This document shows positions 17,023 to 26,453 of a stretch of 55,358 bases of DNA, one piece after another (the first letter of the stretch is position 1; each line of letters starts with the position of its first letter). A model generated the notes under the pieces. It was not told the origin of the DNA, made no database searches, and saw only the letters and a list, made by a program, of their open reading frames with translations. Both the position numbers and the translations under genes were made by a program. The DNA comes from Desulfocapsa sp. (GTDB lineage: Bacteria; Desulfobacterota; Desulfobulbia; Desulfobulbales; Desulfocapsaceae): NCBI GenBank assembly GCA_030145625.1, contig JAQYVF010000023.1:1-55358 (forward strand). Reading direction: 5' to 3'.

Positions 17023-18819
17023 ATGATTGCAGATAAGGCGTTACTACTTTCCCTGGTGATCTTTACCGGTATTTTTTGTCAGTGGCTGGCTTGGCGGGTA
17101 AAACTCCCGGCCATTCTCTTCCTCCTCTGCACCGGCATTCTTGCAGGCCCGGTCCTTGGCTGGCTGGATTCCGATGCCCTCTTTGGCGACCTGCTCTTTC
17201 CCTTCATCTCACTTTCTGTTGCGATTATCCTTTTTGAGGGCAGCCTGACTCTCCAGTTTCATCAGATAGCGGGACTGAGGAAAGTAATCCGGAATATGGT
17301 GTCCGTGGGTGCTCTTATCACCTGGCTGATCACTTCGGCAACAACCCATTACGCCCTGGAATTTTCTTGGGAGCTCTCCTTTCTTTTCGGTGCCATAACC
17401 GTTGTCACCGGACCGACTGTGATAGTACCTCTCCTGCGTACGGTCAGACCCAGTGCACCGGTGGCCAATATCCTGCGCTGGGAAGGGATAGTCATTGATC
17501 CCATCGGTGCCATCATGGCCGTTCTAGTCTATGAATTCATCCTGCTGGGTGCCGGCAGCAATGCCATGAGCCATACTTTTTTGGCTTTCGGCAAGATGAT
17601 CGCCATTGGCCTTGCCCTGGGGTCAGTATCTGCCTACCTGTACGCCACCCTGCTTCGCCTTCACTGGCTGCCTGAATTTCTCCACAACGTCAGCACCCTG
17701 GCGATGGTGATCATGGTCTTCAGTCTGTCGAACACCCTGCATGACGAGTCAGGCCTGCTGACGGTCACGATAATGGGCATGTGGCTTGCCAACAGCAAAG
17801 CCGTCCCCATTAATGAAATCCTTCATTTCAAAGAGAGCTTAAGTGTACTGCTGATCTCCGTACTTTTTATCGTCCTTGCCGCCCGCCTGGATTTTCATAT
17901 GTTTGTGCAACTCGGCTGGCCGGCACTTTTTGTCTTTCTTTCCATCCAGTTTCTCTCTCGCCCTTTAAGCGTTGTCATCTCGGCCTTTGGCTCCAGTCTG
18001 AGCTGGCCGGAGCGTCACCTCCTGGCCTGGATTGCCCCCCGAGGGATTGTGGCGGCAGCTATCTCCGCACTTTTCGCTATCAGACTGGAGGAATCAGGCT
18101 ACACAGAGGCATCGCTGCTGGTCCCCTTAACTTTCATGGTGATCATCGGCACTGTGGGACTGCAAAGCACCACTGCCGGATTTATTGCCAGATGGCTTGG
18201 AGTGGCAGAACCGGATCCGAAAGGATTTCTCATCATCGGTGCCAATCGCGTTGCCAGAGCGATTGCCCAGGCTCTTAAAGAACATGAATTCCGGGTAGTC
18301 CTGATTGATACCAGCTGGGAGAAGATCAGTATGGCACGGATGGAGGGTTTGCAGACCTACTACGGGCAACCCGTTTCTGAACATGCCGACCGGCATCTTG
18401 ATCTGGTCGGAATCGGCAGAATGCTGGGACTGTCCCCTCGAGGTTCACTCAACTCACTGGCCTGCATGTATTATCGGATGGAACTGGGCTACAATGCTGT
18501 TTACGCCCTGCAGACCGAAAAGGAAAAAGATATTACCGAAGACAGAAAGAGTGGTTCGGCCAGGAAATGGGCCACGCTCTTTGGAAAAGAGGTGACCTTT
18601 TCCTCCTTAATGGCCGGCCTGCATGAAGAATGGTCCATCCGCAGCACCATGCTGACGGAAAGTTTTACCTATGAAGACTATCTCAGCACATACCGGAAAC
18701 GGGCAATTCCTCTTTTTGCCCTTAGTCCAAATGGCACGGTGACAATTTTCACCGTGGAAAAACAGCCTGTTCCCGGGGCCGGTTGGACCCTGCTGAGTTT
18801 TGTGGCCCCGCAAGAATAA
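17023..18819 (+). CDS. CPA-type Na+/H+ antiporter with C-terminal TrkA-N domain
   Basis: A 598-residue protein. Residues 1-390 are about 12 membrane helices of the Na+/H+ exchanger fold, with LLCTGILAGPVLG, FEGSL, the FGAITVVTGPTVIVPLLRTVRP helix (shown here across a 22-residue region, key residues T-G-P-T), EGIVIDPIGA (the Asp of the ion-binding pair) and a late WIAPRGIVAAA. A Rossmann RCK/TrkA-N domain follows (~395-500: FLIIGANRVARAIAQALKEH, VVLIDTSWEK), which usually senses NAD(H) or ligands, then a ~95-residue tail. It exchanges protons for Na+ or K+ at the inner membrane. It stands alone after a ~200-bp gap. Confidence 0.9.
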   Translation: MIADKALLLSLVIFTGIFCQWLAWRVKLPAILFLLCTGILAGPVLGWLDSDALFGDLLFPFISLSVAIILFEGSLTLQFHQIAGLRKVIRNMVSVGALITWLITSATTHYALEFSWELSFLFGAITVVTGPTVIVPLLRTVRPSAPVANILRWEGIVIDPIGAIMAVLVYEFILLGAGSNAMSHTFLAFGKMIAIGLALGSVSAYLYATLLRLHWLPEFLHNVSTLAMVIMVFSLSNTLHDESGLLTVTIMGMWLANSKAVPINEILHFKESLSVLLISVLFIVLAARLDFHMFVQLGWPALFVFLSIQFLSRPLSVVISAFGSSLSWPERHLLAWIAPRGIVAAAISALFAIRLEESGYTEASLLVPLTFMVIIGTVGLQSTTAGFIARWLGVAEPDPKGFLIIGANRVARAIAQALKEHEFRVVLIDTSWEKISMARMEGLQTYYGQPVSEHADRHLDLVGIGRMLGLSPRGSLNSLACMYYRMELGYNAVYALQTEKEKDITEDRKSGSARKWATLFGKEVTFSSLMAGLHEEWSIRSTMLTESFTYEDYLSTYRKRAIPLFALSPNGTVTIFTVEKQPVPGAGWTLLSFVAPQE

Positions 18820-18861
18820 AAAAAACTGACATCAACAACAGAAAGCAGGAAAGGTGCATAA

Positions 18862-19245
18862 ATGGCGGCAACAAAAAAAGATTCAAATGATCACAGGAAG
18901 GAGGCTTCCCTTGACGCAGCTCTGCGTGATCGTGAAATCAGGCAGAAGACATACAGAGAGCGGGCACTTAAAATTTTTCCATGGGTATGTGGAAAATGCG
19001 GGCGCGAATTCAGCGGCAAAAAAATTCGAGAACTGACAGTCCATCATAAAGATCATAACCACGAAAACAACCCGCCTGACGGCAGCAACTGGGAACTTTT
19101 ATGCCTCTACTGCCACGACAACGAACATTCGCGATTTCTTGATGTCGAATGGTGTGACACACCTGCTCCCGGCAGCACTGACAATCCTGTCACAACCCAT
19201 ACTCCCTTCTCAGCACTGAAGGATATGCTCGTTAACAAAAAGTGA
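18862..19245 (+). CDS. yajD: HNH nuclease family protein YajD
   Basis: A 127-residue protein closely matching enterobacterial YajD. It has YRERALKIFPWVCGKCGREF, the core RELTVHHKDHNHENNPPDGS, NWELLCLYCHDNEHS and a short basic tail. Two CxxC pairs (CGKC and CLYC) bind a structural zinc, and HH..N..H make the HNH metal-finger active site. The family is widely conserved but its biological role is unproven. It ends 8 bp before the convergent 1028-residue gene. Confidence 0.9.
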   Translation: MAATKKDSNDHRKEASLDAALRDREIRQKTYRERALKIFPWVCGKCGREFSGKKIRELTVHHKDHNHENNPPDGSNWELLCLYCHDNEHSRFLDVEWCDTPAPGSTDNPVTTHTPFSALKDMLVNKK

Positions 19246-19253
19246 CACTCCCC

Positions 19254-22200
19254 TCAATCCTGGGCCTCACAGCGGAGAGCCAATTCCTGAAGGGACTTCA
19301 GATACTCTTCCGAACAATCGAGATAAAAAGATAAGGCCCGGGAGAACTTTTTACCCAAGACCCCGTCGACAAACAGCTGACTGATCTGTCGCTGCTGGGA
19401 AAGAACAAGCTGGGAGGCCACCATGATCCGCCGTTCCTCCCCAGACATGGCTTTCATTATCGAAGGCAGTGTACTGGTCGCCCGAGGCTGATACATCCAG
19501 ATATAGAGAAGATCGAGGGCATTGATAATGACTATTTTCCCCAAATCCGGGTTCTTTTTAGCCATGGCCTTCATGAATTCTTTGGGCGACTCGAGCATCT
19601 CAAGCACATCTGCCTCCGGAAACAGTATCTCCAGGGCGGCATAAGTTTCAAAGACCTGGGCGATCTTGGCCGAATAATCCATGGACCGGAAACCAATATT
19701 GTTGAACCGATCAGCCAATCCCTCAATAAACCCGGCCACACAGTCCGAAGCCAGTTTGGAAATGACAGCAGCCCACTTCTGCAGTATATCGTTTACCGCC
19801 ACCACATTGGAACCACCAAGCATCCAGCCGACAACCCCGTTAAAGAGGATCGCCAGTGGAATGGAAAGGATGCTGCGGAAAAAATTACCGTATACTGCAC
19901 CCTTGGGCAGGCCCCGGAAAATATTGTGACCCGAGATGTAGACCCCGTTAGCCAGTGCCATAAAGGAATAGAGGGCAACCGGATTTGTTCCCGTGGTGAT
20001 GCCAAACATCTTTTCGAGAATCAGAGTCTTGACAATCAGATCGAGCAAAGGGACGGAGAAACCGGTAAAAAGCAAGGAGTAAGACAGCCTGTCCCAGCTC
20101 ACATACTCCTTCCATTTCAGAAGAGGAGAACGGGCGAAACCGCCCGCTCCGAGGACAGACTGGATGATATTTCTAAGCCCTGTAATACCAAACCAGATGA
20201 ACGCACCGAAATAGGCGAGAAACCACCAGTCTTTAGTCAGGGCAAAGGTGGCGAAAGCAGGAATGAAACCGATAAATATCCTAAGTCCATTTTTCAGATA
20301 ATGATTCAGATACTCCAGAGGGATTTTTTCCTGCTCACCTGCATCATCACGAATCTCAAGCGATAACCCGTTATCCTGCACGGCCTGCATCCATCCCAGG
20401 GTAGCCACATTGCCATTGGGTTCCATGTGAGCGGAATAGGCCTGCACCACCCAGTCCTTCTGCCGCTCATACCCGAAGTTGAGTCCTGAAAAAACAGGCA
20501 CCAGGGCACATGACGGAGTTAACCCGATACTCTTCTGATCCCAGGGAACATTTCCATAATCCGATATCCCGTTGTAGTGATTCCTGGGAAGATACGTCAC
20601 CTGCAGGTGTACGGTAATCCGTACAGGGATATTCCAGCGACTGGGCTGCCGTTTACGATCCAGTTCTCTCCTCGCACGACGCGGTAGGGTCTCCTTCATG
20701 ACCATTCCCATGCCATAACTGTTGCGAGAACCACCAGTGGAATCGCTGCCAATACGGGATTTGAGTTTTGAAATCTTGTAAAACCCTTGCAATGTCAGCA
20801 TATTGTACAATATAGAAGTGAGTTTTTCCCTCCTTTGTTTCATCTCCGGGGTTAAGGCATCAGCCTCTTTCACATCGTGAATAATCTTCTGAATGACTCG
20901 TTTCAGATTGATGATATTGCCCTGATTAATTGCCAGCTGGAGCTTGTTAATCTCTAGGTAATGAATTGCCTTGCCTCTGGTATAGTCCTTCAGATTAAAA
21001 ATTTCCAGATGGGTAATCTTCCCCTGACAGTCGTTAAGAAGCTCCAGAACATCGGCCGGGCTGAGTTCGCTCAAATTCAGGGTAACCCGTGAGCCGGTAT
21101 GAAGACCTTCCAGCCGGCTGAGAAGCTCTTCCGGAGAAAACAAGAGCATGCCAGGCACATCAGGATCATCATGCGGTACAAAGGGATTATGGATATCCGG
21201 ATTTTTATCCGGCTGCAGAAAACTCTCGATGATGGCATCAGGGTCCAGGGTATTCATAACCTCAACGGCATGCGTGATATACAGCCGCTCGTCCTGATCT
21301 GCCTCCACCCACCTTTTTCGAAATATCAGCACCTGCTGCCGCATGGCCAACAGCATATGATTGTAAATAAACTTGGCGAGATGCAGAAGCGAAGGCTGTC
21401 CTGAACCAACAAAGGTGATGAAATCCTCCCTGGCAAATACGGGAAGATTAGTGCCGTACGCCTCATTGATCACCGGTCGGTGCCTGCTGTTAAACTCCTT
21501 AAACACGTCAAACACATAACACTGTTGAAATTTGGAAACCTTACGACCTTCATCCATGAATGCCCTGGCCGGACCATCTTTGATGAAATTGAGGAAATCC
21601 TGACTGTCAGCAAAACCACGCGGAGCCCAGATGAATTTGACGTACCGGCCACGAAATCTGGCAGAAAATTCTATGCCTATCCTGACGGTGATACCCATGA
21701 TCTCAGCCGACTCCAGTAATTCAGCGGCCACCTCTACATTGATATAATTGTAGTAAATCACCGTAAGACGGCGGATGCCTTTTATCCAAGCATCCATAAT
21801 CAAATGGGTCGACGACTTGCGCCCCTTGGTATTGGCGTCGTGCACATGATCATCGAAAGCGATCTGGTTCCACTCCTCCGGCATCTCGATCAGATGGTAC
21901 TTCTTCAACTGACTGCGGACAAAACGGGGTTTGCCGAAGGTAGCTGTCCGGAAATCACGGGCAAGTTTTAACTGCCGCAGAAAGTCTCCCTTAGAGCGGA
22001 TAAGTTCCTTCATGATCTCAAGCAGGACCCGGGCCGTATTCCTGCGCAGCATACTCTGTGAACTGCACAGCACCTCATCGCGTAAACAGCGGAGTGCATT
22101 CTGTCGATCCGCTGCCTTTCCCGCCTCGAGAGAACCCAGCAGATGAATGACCGCATAGGCGATACGCAGGGCCATGGAGGCAGTCATTCCCTTGATGCCG

Positions 22201-22340
22201 TGGGGATGGAGATAGGGAATCAGCAGATTTTTGATGAGCTTGTGGGCTGCATCACGATTGAGAACATCATTGACGATATTCAACAGGACATAATCATTTT
22301 GGTCGAAAAAATACCTGGATACCCGTTTCTTTGGGATCAT
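19254..22340 (-). CDS. 1028-residue membrane protein with degenerate PHP-like domain
   Basis: Not a family I know by name. A helical start (1-150) is followed by a segment laid out like a PHP phosphoesterase domain (about 160-300). It has motif I as DDHVHDAN (His165, His167), an A..KGIRRLTV strand, then a helix and MGITVRIGIEFSA where PHP proteins carry the GxE metal ligand (Glu224). The usual TDH motif is replaced by YYNYIN, so the site is incomplete. The middle (~300-620) is charged and helical. From ~675 to ~900 there are about five to six membrane helices (NGLRIFIGFIPAFATFAL, WWFLAYFGAFIWFGITGL and others), then a helical cytoplasmic tail. A single-gene unit facing yajD; its promoter region holds TATAAT near 22380 (minus strand). 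Confidence 0.8.
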   Translation of the reverse strand: MIPKKRVSRYFFDQNDYVLLNIVNDVLNRDAAHKLIKNLLIPYLHPHGIKGMTASMALRIAYAVIHLLGSLEAGKAADRQNALRCLRDEVLCSSQSMLRRNTARVLLEIMKELIRSKGDFLRQLKLARDFRTATFGKPRFVRSQLKKYHLIEMPEEWNQIAFDDHVHDANTKGRKSSTHLIMDAWIKGIRRLTVIYYNYINVEVAAELLESAEIMGITVRIGIEFSARFRGRYVKFIWAPRGFADSQDFLNFIKDGPARAFMDEGRKVSKFQQCYVFDVFKEFNSRHRPVINEAYGTNLPVFAREDFITFVGSGQPSLLHLAKFIYNHMLLAMRQQVLIFRKRWVEADQDERLYITHAVEVMNTLDPDAIIESFLQPDKNPDIHNPFVPHDDPDVPGMLLFSPEELLSRLEGLHTGSRVTLNLSELSPADVLELLNDCQGKITHLEIFNLKDYTRGKAIHYLEINKLQLAINQGNIINLKRVIQKIIHDVKEADALTPEMKQRREKLTSILYNMLTLQGFYKISKLKSRIGSDSTGGSRNSYGMGMVMKETLPRRARRELDRKRQPSRWNIPVRITVHLQVTYLPRNHYNGISDYGNVPWDQKSIGLTPSCALVPVFSGLNFGYERQKDWVVQAYSAHMEPNGNVATLGWMQAVQDNGLSLEIRDDAGEQEKIPLEYLNHYLKNGLRIFIGFIPAFATFALTKDWWFLAYFGAFIWFGITGLRNIIQSVLGAGGFARSPLLKWKEYVSWDRLSYSLLFTGFSVPLLDLIVKTLILEKMFGITTGTNPVALYSFMALANGVYISGHNIFRGLPKGAVYGNFFRSILSIPLAILFNGVVGWMLGGSNVVAVNDILQKWAAVISKLASDCVAGFIEGLADRFNNIGFRSMDYSAKIAQVFETYAALEILFPEADVLEMLESPKEFMKAMAKKNPDLGKIVIINALDLLYIWMYQPRATSTLPSIMKAMSGEERRIMVASQLVLSQQRQISQLFVDGVLGKKFSRALSFYLDCSEEYLKSLQELALRCEAQD

Positions 22341-22764
22341 CTCAATTCACAATCACAGAATAAAACAACAGGACTTCACATTATAACAATTCGTTACAGC
22401 AACTTAACAAGACAACTCACTCTCATTGATACGTGATATTCCATCTGTCATTGTCAACTAACAGTTATTGAACAATAACACAAATAAGAATATTGTAGCC
22501 TGTCATTTCTTTCAATCCACCAAAGTCGGAAGCAGGCAGGAGACTGCCCTTCTTAATTTCTAAAAGAGATCGAGGCAGGCAATACCTCAACACCTGTCAC
22601 GCTTGCAGCCGGGAGAACAAGTTAACAGACAGGCATCCCCCCTTCCTGCAAGAGCATGTCAACATGTCACTTTGCGCAAAAGGAGACAACTGACTTGCGA
22701 GAAACAGACGAAGGGGAAAGGCCATCGGCAGATGACGCCAACTGGGAGAAGAGGGGAATTTTTT
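22341..22764. other. Gap between membrane-protein gene and TrkH remnant
   Basis: No gene is supported. The proximal part is the leader of the minus-strand 1028-residue gene: reading leftwards, TTGTTATAATG gives a good -10 hexamer (TATAAT) about 40 nt before its ATG, though no clean -35 sits at the right distance. The rest shows nothing I can interpret. Confidence 0.45.
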
Positions 22765-23300
22765 TCAGACGTAAGGGAAGGAATCAATTTTCCTTTTAAA
22801 ACTCCAAAAATCTGGATGCAGCATTGCCAGGAAGGGTATCAGTTCCAGTCTCCCGACGATCATATTAATGATAAAAATAATTTTGGTTGCCACCGACAAT
22901 CCGCAAAAGCTCCCATCGGCCCGATTTCACCAAAGCCCGGACCGATTTCACCAAAGCCCGGACCGATATTACCAATAGTGGCCGCCGTACCCACCAGTCC
23001 GATGGCTGCATCACCCTCAATAGCGGTGACAATAAGAGCTGAAGCAGTCATCAGGGCAATATAAAAGAGGAGAAAACCGAGAATCTGTCTCTGAACATCT
23101 CCGGCCAAGGTTTTGCGGTCAATTTTGATCGGCAATACGGCCTGATGATGAATAATCTGAGTTATCTCACGCCTGAGATATTTGTAACCGAACAGCACCC
23201 GGATCACTTTCACGCCACCACAGGCAAAGCTTTCCCTGCCGCAACGACCAACTGTTTTGGAGAAGAATATTCCGATAGATCCTGTTATGGTTTTAGGCAC
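22765..23300 (-). pseudogene. TrkH potassium-channel subunit, C-terminal remnant with frameshift
   Basis: Read on the minus strand, GGVKVIRVLFGYKYLRREI, VLPIKIDRKTL, QILGFLLFYIALMTASAL and TAATIGNIGPGFGEIGP match the last third of TrkH (family: GGIKVIRVL..K.LRRE, pore-loop TxGNVGPGLG). The reading frame then breaks near 22895. In the next frame the protein resumes as VATKIIFIINMIVGRLELI and LAMLHPDFW, the normal TrkH ending (family: MLIGRLEI..l.lf.P.FW), with a stop at 22765. Nothing matching the first two thirds is present upstream, where the NtrC-type gene ends at 23396. The fourth pore loop contains a perfect 21-bp tandem duplication. The segment cannot make a working K+ channel subunit. 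Confidence 0.82.
22921..22962 (-). repeat. Perfect 21-bp tandem duplication in the TrkH pore loop
   Basis: Two identical 21-bp units (22921-22941, 22942-22962) follow each other directly. On the coding strand they double the residues GPGFGEI of the fourth selectivity-filter loop, keeping frame. It is probably a slippage event in the decaying gene. Confidence 0.95.
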
Positions 23301-23395
23301 TTACCAGCCCCTGCACCAATCTCCCCAACACACCACTCAAACAACACAGCCGATGTATAGTCAATAATTTCCTGTCTTTTTGTGACAAAATAATT

Positions 23396-24826
23396 TCACG
23401 AAGAATGCTGCCTAAAATCATGGGATTGGATATGACAGCGTCGCAGCAGGCGTTGAAAAGCCTGACGTTCCATACCACTGGCTCTGGCCGCTGCAGATAC
23501 ATTTCCGTTGCTTTTAGTCAAAGCCGCTTTCAGATAGCGAGAGGTGAAATGCGTAACCACTTCTTCTTTAGCCTCCTTGTAGGAAAGCTTATCGGCAAAG
23601 ACAGGTATTTCTACTCCTGCATTGCCTGAACACCCCTCCTCCAACTCTTCTGGATTGAGAAGATCGGCTGGAGTTATGATAGTTGATGAGGTGAGAAGTA
23701 CCGCTCGATTAATACGATTCTGCAACTCGCGAACATTCCCCTTCCACTCCCTGCGCATAAGACATTGCAAAGCGTCCTGGGAAAGTTCCATTCCCTGACG
23801 TTGATATTCCTGCGCATATCTTTTCAGAAAATAGAGCGCCAGCAGAGGAATATCTTCCTGCATTTCATGAAGACCAGGCATGGTAACCGTCATCACGTTC
23901 AAACGATAAAAGAGATCTTCTCGAAATTCACCTCTGGCCATCTTTTTTTCAAGATCCTGATTGGTGGAAGCCAGGACACGGACATCCACTTTTACTGTGC
24001 TGGTCTGGCCCAGAGGTTGAATCTCTTTCTCCTGCAGTACCCGCAACAATTTGGTTTGCAGAGAAACCGGGATATCGGCAATCTCATCAAGAAGAATCGT
24101 GGAACCTGCCGCCTCCAGAAAAAGCCCGTCTTTATCACGGTCGGCTCCGGTAAAGGCGCCTTTGGCATACCCAAAGAGCTCACTTTCCAGAATCTGTTCA
24201 GGAAGAGCCGGACAGTTGACTGTAATCATCTTTCTCTTCCCGCGCTTACTCATCTTATGAATTGTCCTGGCCGCAACCTCCTTACCAGTACCCGACCCTC
24301 CTCGAATAAGGACAGTTGCATCACTCTGGCCAAGACGGGTCAAAAGCTCTATTGCCTGACGCAGGGGACGACTCTGCCCTACAAATTCAGTGGGTTTATC
24401 TGTTTTTTCCAGCTCTTGATGGAGCTGCAGATTTTCCCGGAGGAGCTGTGTCCGTTCAAAGGCCCGAAGAACAACCTGGCTGATTTTCCTGTTATCAAAG
24501 GGTTTTTCCATGAAATCATATGCCCCGTTTTTCAGAGCTGTGACAGCCATCTCAATGGTCCCATAAGCCGTCATAACAACAACACTGATATTACGGTCCA
24601 GGCCGGTCACCTTGTCCAAAAGTTGCAGCCCATCCATATCCGGCATGACAATATCAGTAAGAATCACATCCGGTTGCCAGGACTTAAGCAAGGTTATTGC
24701 CTCAAGTCCGGATTGAACGATGGAGACCTCACAGTCACAATTTTTGGCCAGAACCTTGCGCAGAAGATGAAGCAGATCTAACTCATCATCCACAATCAGA
24801 AGCCGCTTTGAAGGAGTATTTGCCAT
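23396..24826 (-). CDS. Sigma-54-dependent response regulator, NtrC type (no adjacent kinase)
   Basis: A 476-residue activator. The receiver domain has LIVDDE, phospho-acceptor Asp58 in ILTDIVMPD and the KP of MEKPFD. The AAA+ domain has Walker A RGGSGTGKE, sigma-54 loop GAFTGAD and Walker B ILLDEIAD, then REDLFYRLNV and EWKGNVRELQN. A Fis-type helix-turn-helix (GNVSAAARASGMERQAFQRLL) ends the protein. It starts 6 bp after the phosphatase gene and is clearly co-transcribed with it. No histidine kinase is encoded in this neighbourhood, so phosphate must come from a distant kinase. Its targets are unknown. Confidence 0.94.
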   Translation of the reverse strand: MANTPSKRLLIVDDELDLLHLLRKVLAKNCDCEVSIVQSGLEAITLLKSWQPDVILTDIVMPDMDGLQLLDKVTGLDRNISVVVMTAYGTIEMAVTALKNGAYDFMEKPFDNRKISQVVLRAFERTQLLRENLQLHQELEKTDKPTEFVGQSRPLRQAIELLTRLGQSDATVLIRGGSGTGKEVAARTIHKMSKRGKRKMITVNCPALPEQILESELFGYAKGAFTGADRDKDGLFLEAAGSTILLDEIADIPVSLQTKLLRVLQEKEIQPLGQTSTVKVDVRVLASTNQDLEKKMARGEFREDLFYRLNVMTVTMPGLHEMQEDIPLLALYFLKRYAQEYQRQGMELSQDALQCLMRREWKGNVRELQNRINRAVLLTSSTIITPADLLNPEELEEGCSGNAGVEIPVFADKLSYKEAKEEVVTHFTSRYLKAALTKSNGNVSAAARASGMERQAFQRLLRRCHIQSHDFRQHSS

Positions 24827-24832
24827 TTTTTT

Positions 24833-25804
24833 CTACACCCCTCTCCCGTCCCGCATAACCTGAAAATATTGTTGCACAAAACGACCGGACACAGTATCAG
24901 CAATGGAAAAATGCAAAACACCCTTGGGCGGGAAAGAGCCGGTCAAGGCAAGGAATATATCACGGGAAAGCTTGGCTGTTGTGGTGTCAAGCATACTCCT
25001 CTGCTCACTGTCCCGAACCTGACGGCAGCGCAGAGGACGTTGGCCACAGATCAAACAGGTTCCTTCTGCAAAAAGAGGACAGAGATATTCCATACCACTC
25101 TCATCGTTTTCTCCTGCTGCCCCTTCTATTTTGGCCTTAAGAGCCAGCTCCAGGACATCATGACGATTTTCTCGGCTTAAGCTTGAATTTATAACATGGC
25201 TGACATGGACTGCCTCTACTAACTGCAATTCAAAAGAATGACGACAGAGAGTAACATCAAGCTCTGGTGCTCCAGCCTCCTCCAGCAATACTGAGTAGTC
25301 ATGAAGAAAGGGGATAAGGTCAACAGTTTCCGGATTTTCAATACTCGGCTCCCGGGCATCCAATTGTCCCTGCTGCTTCCCATATTTCCTGAGCAGCTTC
25401 CACTGACTATAGTTGCTAGGATTGGCGCGGGTTCCTTTCAGTCTTTTTTCCGTAAATTTGAGACCAAGCCCGCGACGCAAGAGATAAGCGGATACAAAGG
25501 TACCGGTACGTCCAATGCCATGGCGACAATGAACAAGAACCTTTTTCTTCAGGAAAAGTGCCTCATCCAGCCATTGCAGGGCCTGTTCCATAAGCTCCAT
25601 ATCCGGGGCACACTCATCAGGGATAGGGAGAAAGTAGACTTCAAAACCAGATTTTTCTTCAAGCTCATGCAGATCACAAAATTCTCCGCACAGATTGACG
25701 ATGGCTCCAATTCCTTGATCCTTGATAGAATCAAGTTCTTCATAGGACATCGGGGCATACCCCACGGCCAACTGATTCGTTACCCAAGTAATGATATATG
25801 ACAC
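24833..25804 (-). CDS. Dual-specificity (tyrosine-type) phosphatase with Cys-rich C-terminal domain
   Basis: A 323-residue protein beginning with GTG at 25804 behind an AAAGAGAAAGA purine run. Residues 1-150 form a cysteine phosphatase domain: general-acid Asp63 (PIPDE) and the P-loop VHCRHGIGRTG with Cys93 and Arg99 (family HCxxGxxRT). It would hydrolyse phosphate from protein or small-molecule substrates through a Cys-phosphate intermediate. After residue ~180 comes a second domain holding LCPLFAEGTCLICGQRPLRCR-type spacing (four Cys in CPLFAEGTC, CLIC and RPLRC), similar to the YkgJ-like CxxC..RP..C metal or Fe-S motif. The fusion and its pairing with a sigma-54 regulator are unusual. Confidence 0.85.
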   Translation of the reverse strand: MSYIITWVTNQLAVGYAPMSYEELDSIKDQGIGAIVNLCGEFCDLHELEEKSGFEVYFLPIPDECAPDMELMEQALQWLDEALFLKKKVLVHCRHGIGRTGTFVSAYLLRRGLGLKFTEKRLKGTRANPSNYSQWKLLRKYGKQQGQLDAREPSIENPETVDLIPFLHDYSVLLEEAGAPELDVTLCRHSFELQLVEAVHVSHVINSSLSRENRHDVLELALKAKIEGAAGENDESGMEYLCPLFAEGTCLICGQRPLRCRQVRDSEQRSMLDTTTAKLSRDIFLALTGSFPPKGVLHFSIADTVSGRFVQQYFQVMRDGRGV

Positions 25805-26453
25805 ATCTTTCTCTTTCTCTTTAAATTAAGGAGCTGCCCAAAGCTTACGAATCGATCTTTTTATCATTATCTCATTTTTGAGACGCATGTCCATTACTTT
25901 TGTCACCCTCAAAAAACAGTCCATGACCTCTATCCGTTTCAATATCCCCTTTGCACCCAGTCAATACTCTCCACTGCCTGACAACAAAGGAAATTCTTAC
26001 CACTAATCTTCAGCACATCTCTGTGTCATTCCCGCGGGAATCTAGGAGATCTTGCCAAATAATCTGAATTCCCGCCTATGCTGGAATGACTTTGCGACAA
26101 GGGAATACTTATGAGATATCAATGTGCCACCTGGATTACTTCTTGTTTGGCTGAGTTTGAATGGTAATCATAAAGGAAATAATTAAAGCCATTCCCACTC
26201 CCTCTTACAAAACAGCATTGGGACACTTAAGAATATCAGATATATTTTTCTCTTCATTCCCCTAACAAAAGAGCAGGACCATAATCTCCCCTTACATCAC
26301 GCCATACTCTTTCCAAAAAACCCAGAAATTTCAAATTTCAATGAATCAGACATCATTTCGATTCCATTTTTCATGGTATACTGGTACTATAAATAAAGTA
26401 GAGACAAGTACCTATCGATTGAAAATTACTACTTTATTCGGAATCCGCCAGCC
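25805..26453. other. 649-bp divergent intergenic region
   Basis: It separates the minus-strand phosphatase/regulator operon from the plus-strand c-di-GMP genes and must hold both promoters. TATACT (26376 area) and TATAAA lie about 60-75 bp before the ATG at 26454, but I cannot assign -35 boxes with confidence. It also holds the imperfect palindrome listed separately. No gene is supported. Confidence 0.5.
26025..26090. repeat. Palindromic intergenic repeat (GTCATTCC...GGAATGAC)
   Basis: GTCATTCCCGCGGGAATC at the left and a CCCGCCTATGCTGGAATGAC end at the right form inverted ends around ~30 bp of unrelated sequence. The GTCATTCCCGC...GGGAATC theme is a common intergenic palindrome of many proteobacterial genomes (small REP/MITE-like units). 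Only this copy is in the window. Confidence 0.6.

Noticed and set aside
22921-22962. CRISPR-like direct repeat
   Set aside because: Only two adjacent identical units without spacers; it is an in-frame duplication in a gene remnant.
22603-23064. 153-codon plus-strand frame with repeated Pro-rich residues
   Set aside because: Its repeats are the antisense reading of the 21-bp duplication in the TrkH remnant, which is the better-supported reading.
23765-24781. 338-codon open frame on the plus strand
   Set aside because: It is entirely antisense to the AAA+ and receiver domains of the sigma-54 regulator, with no recognisable protein features.
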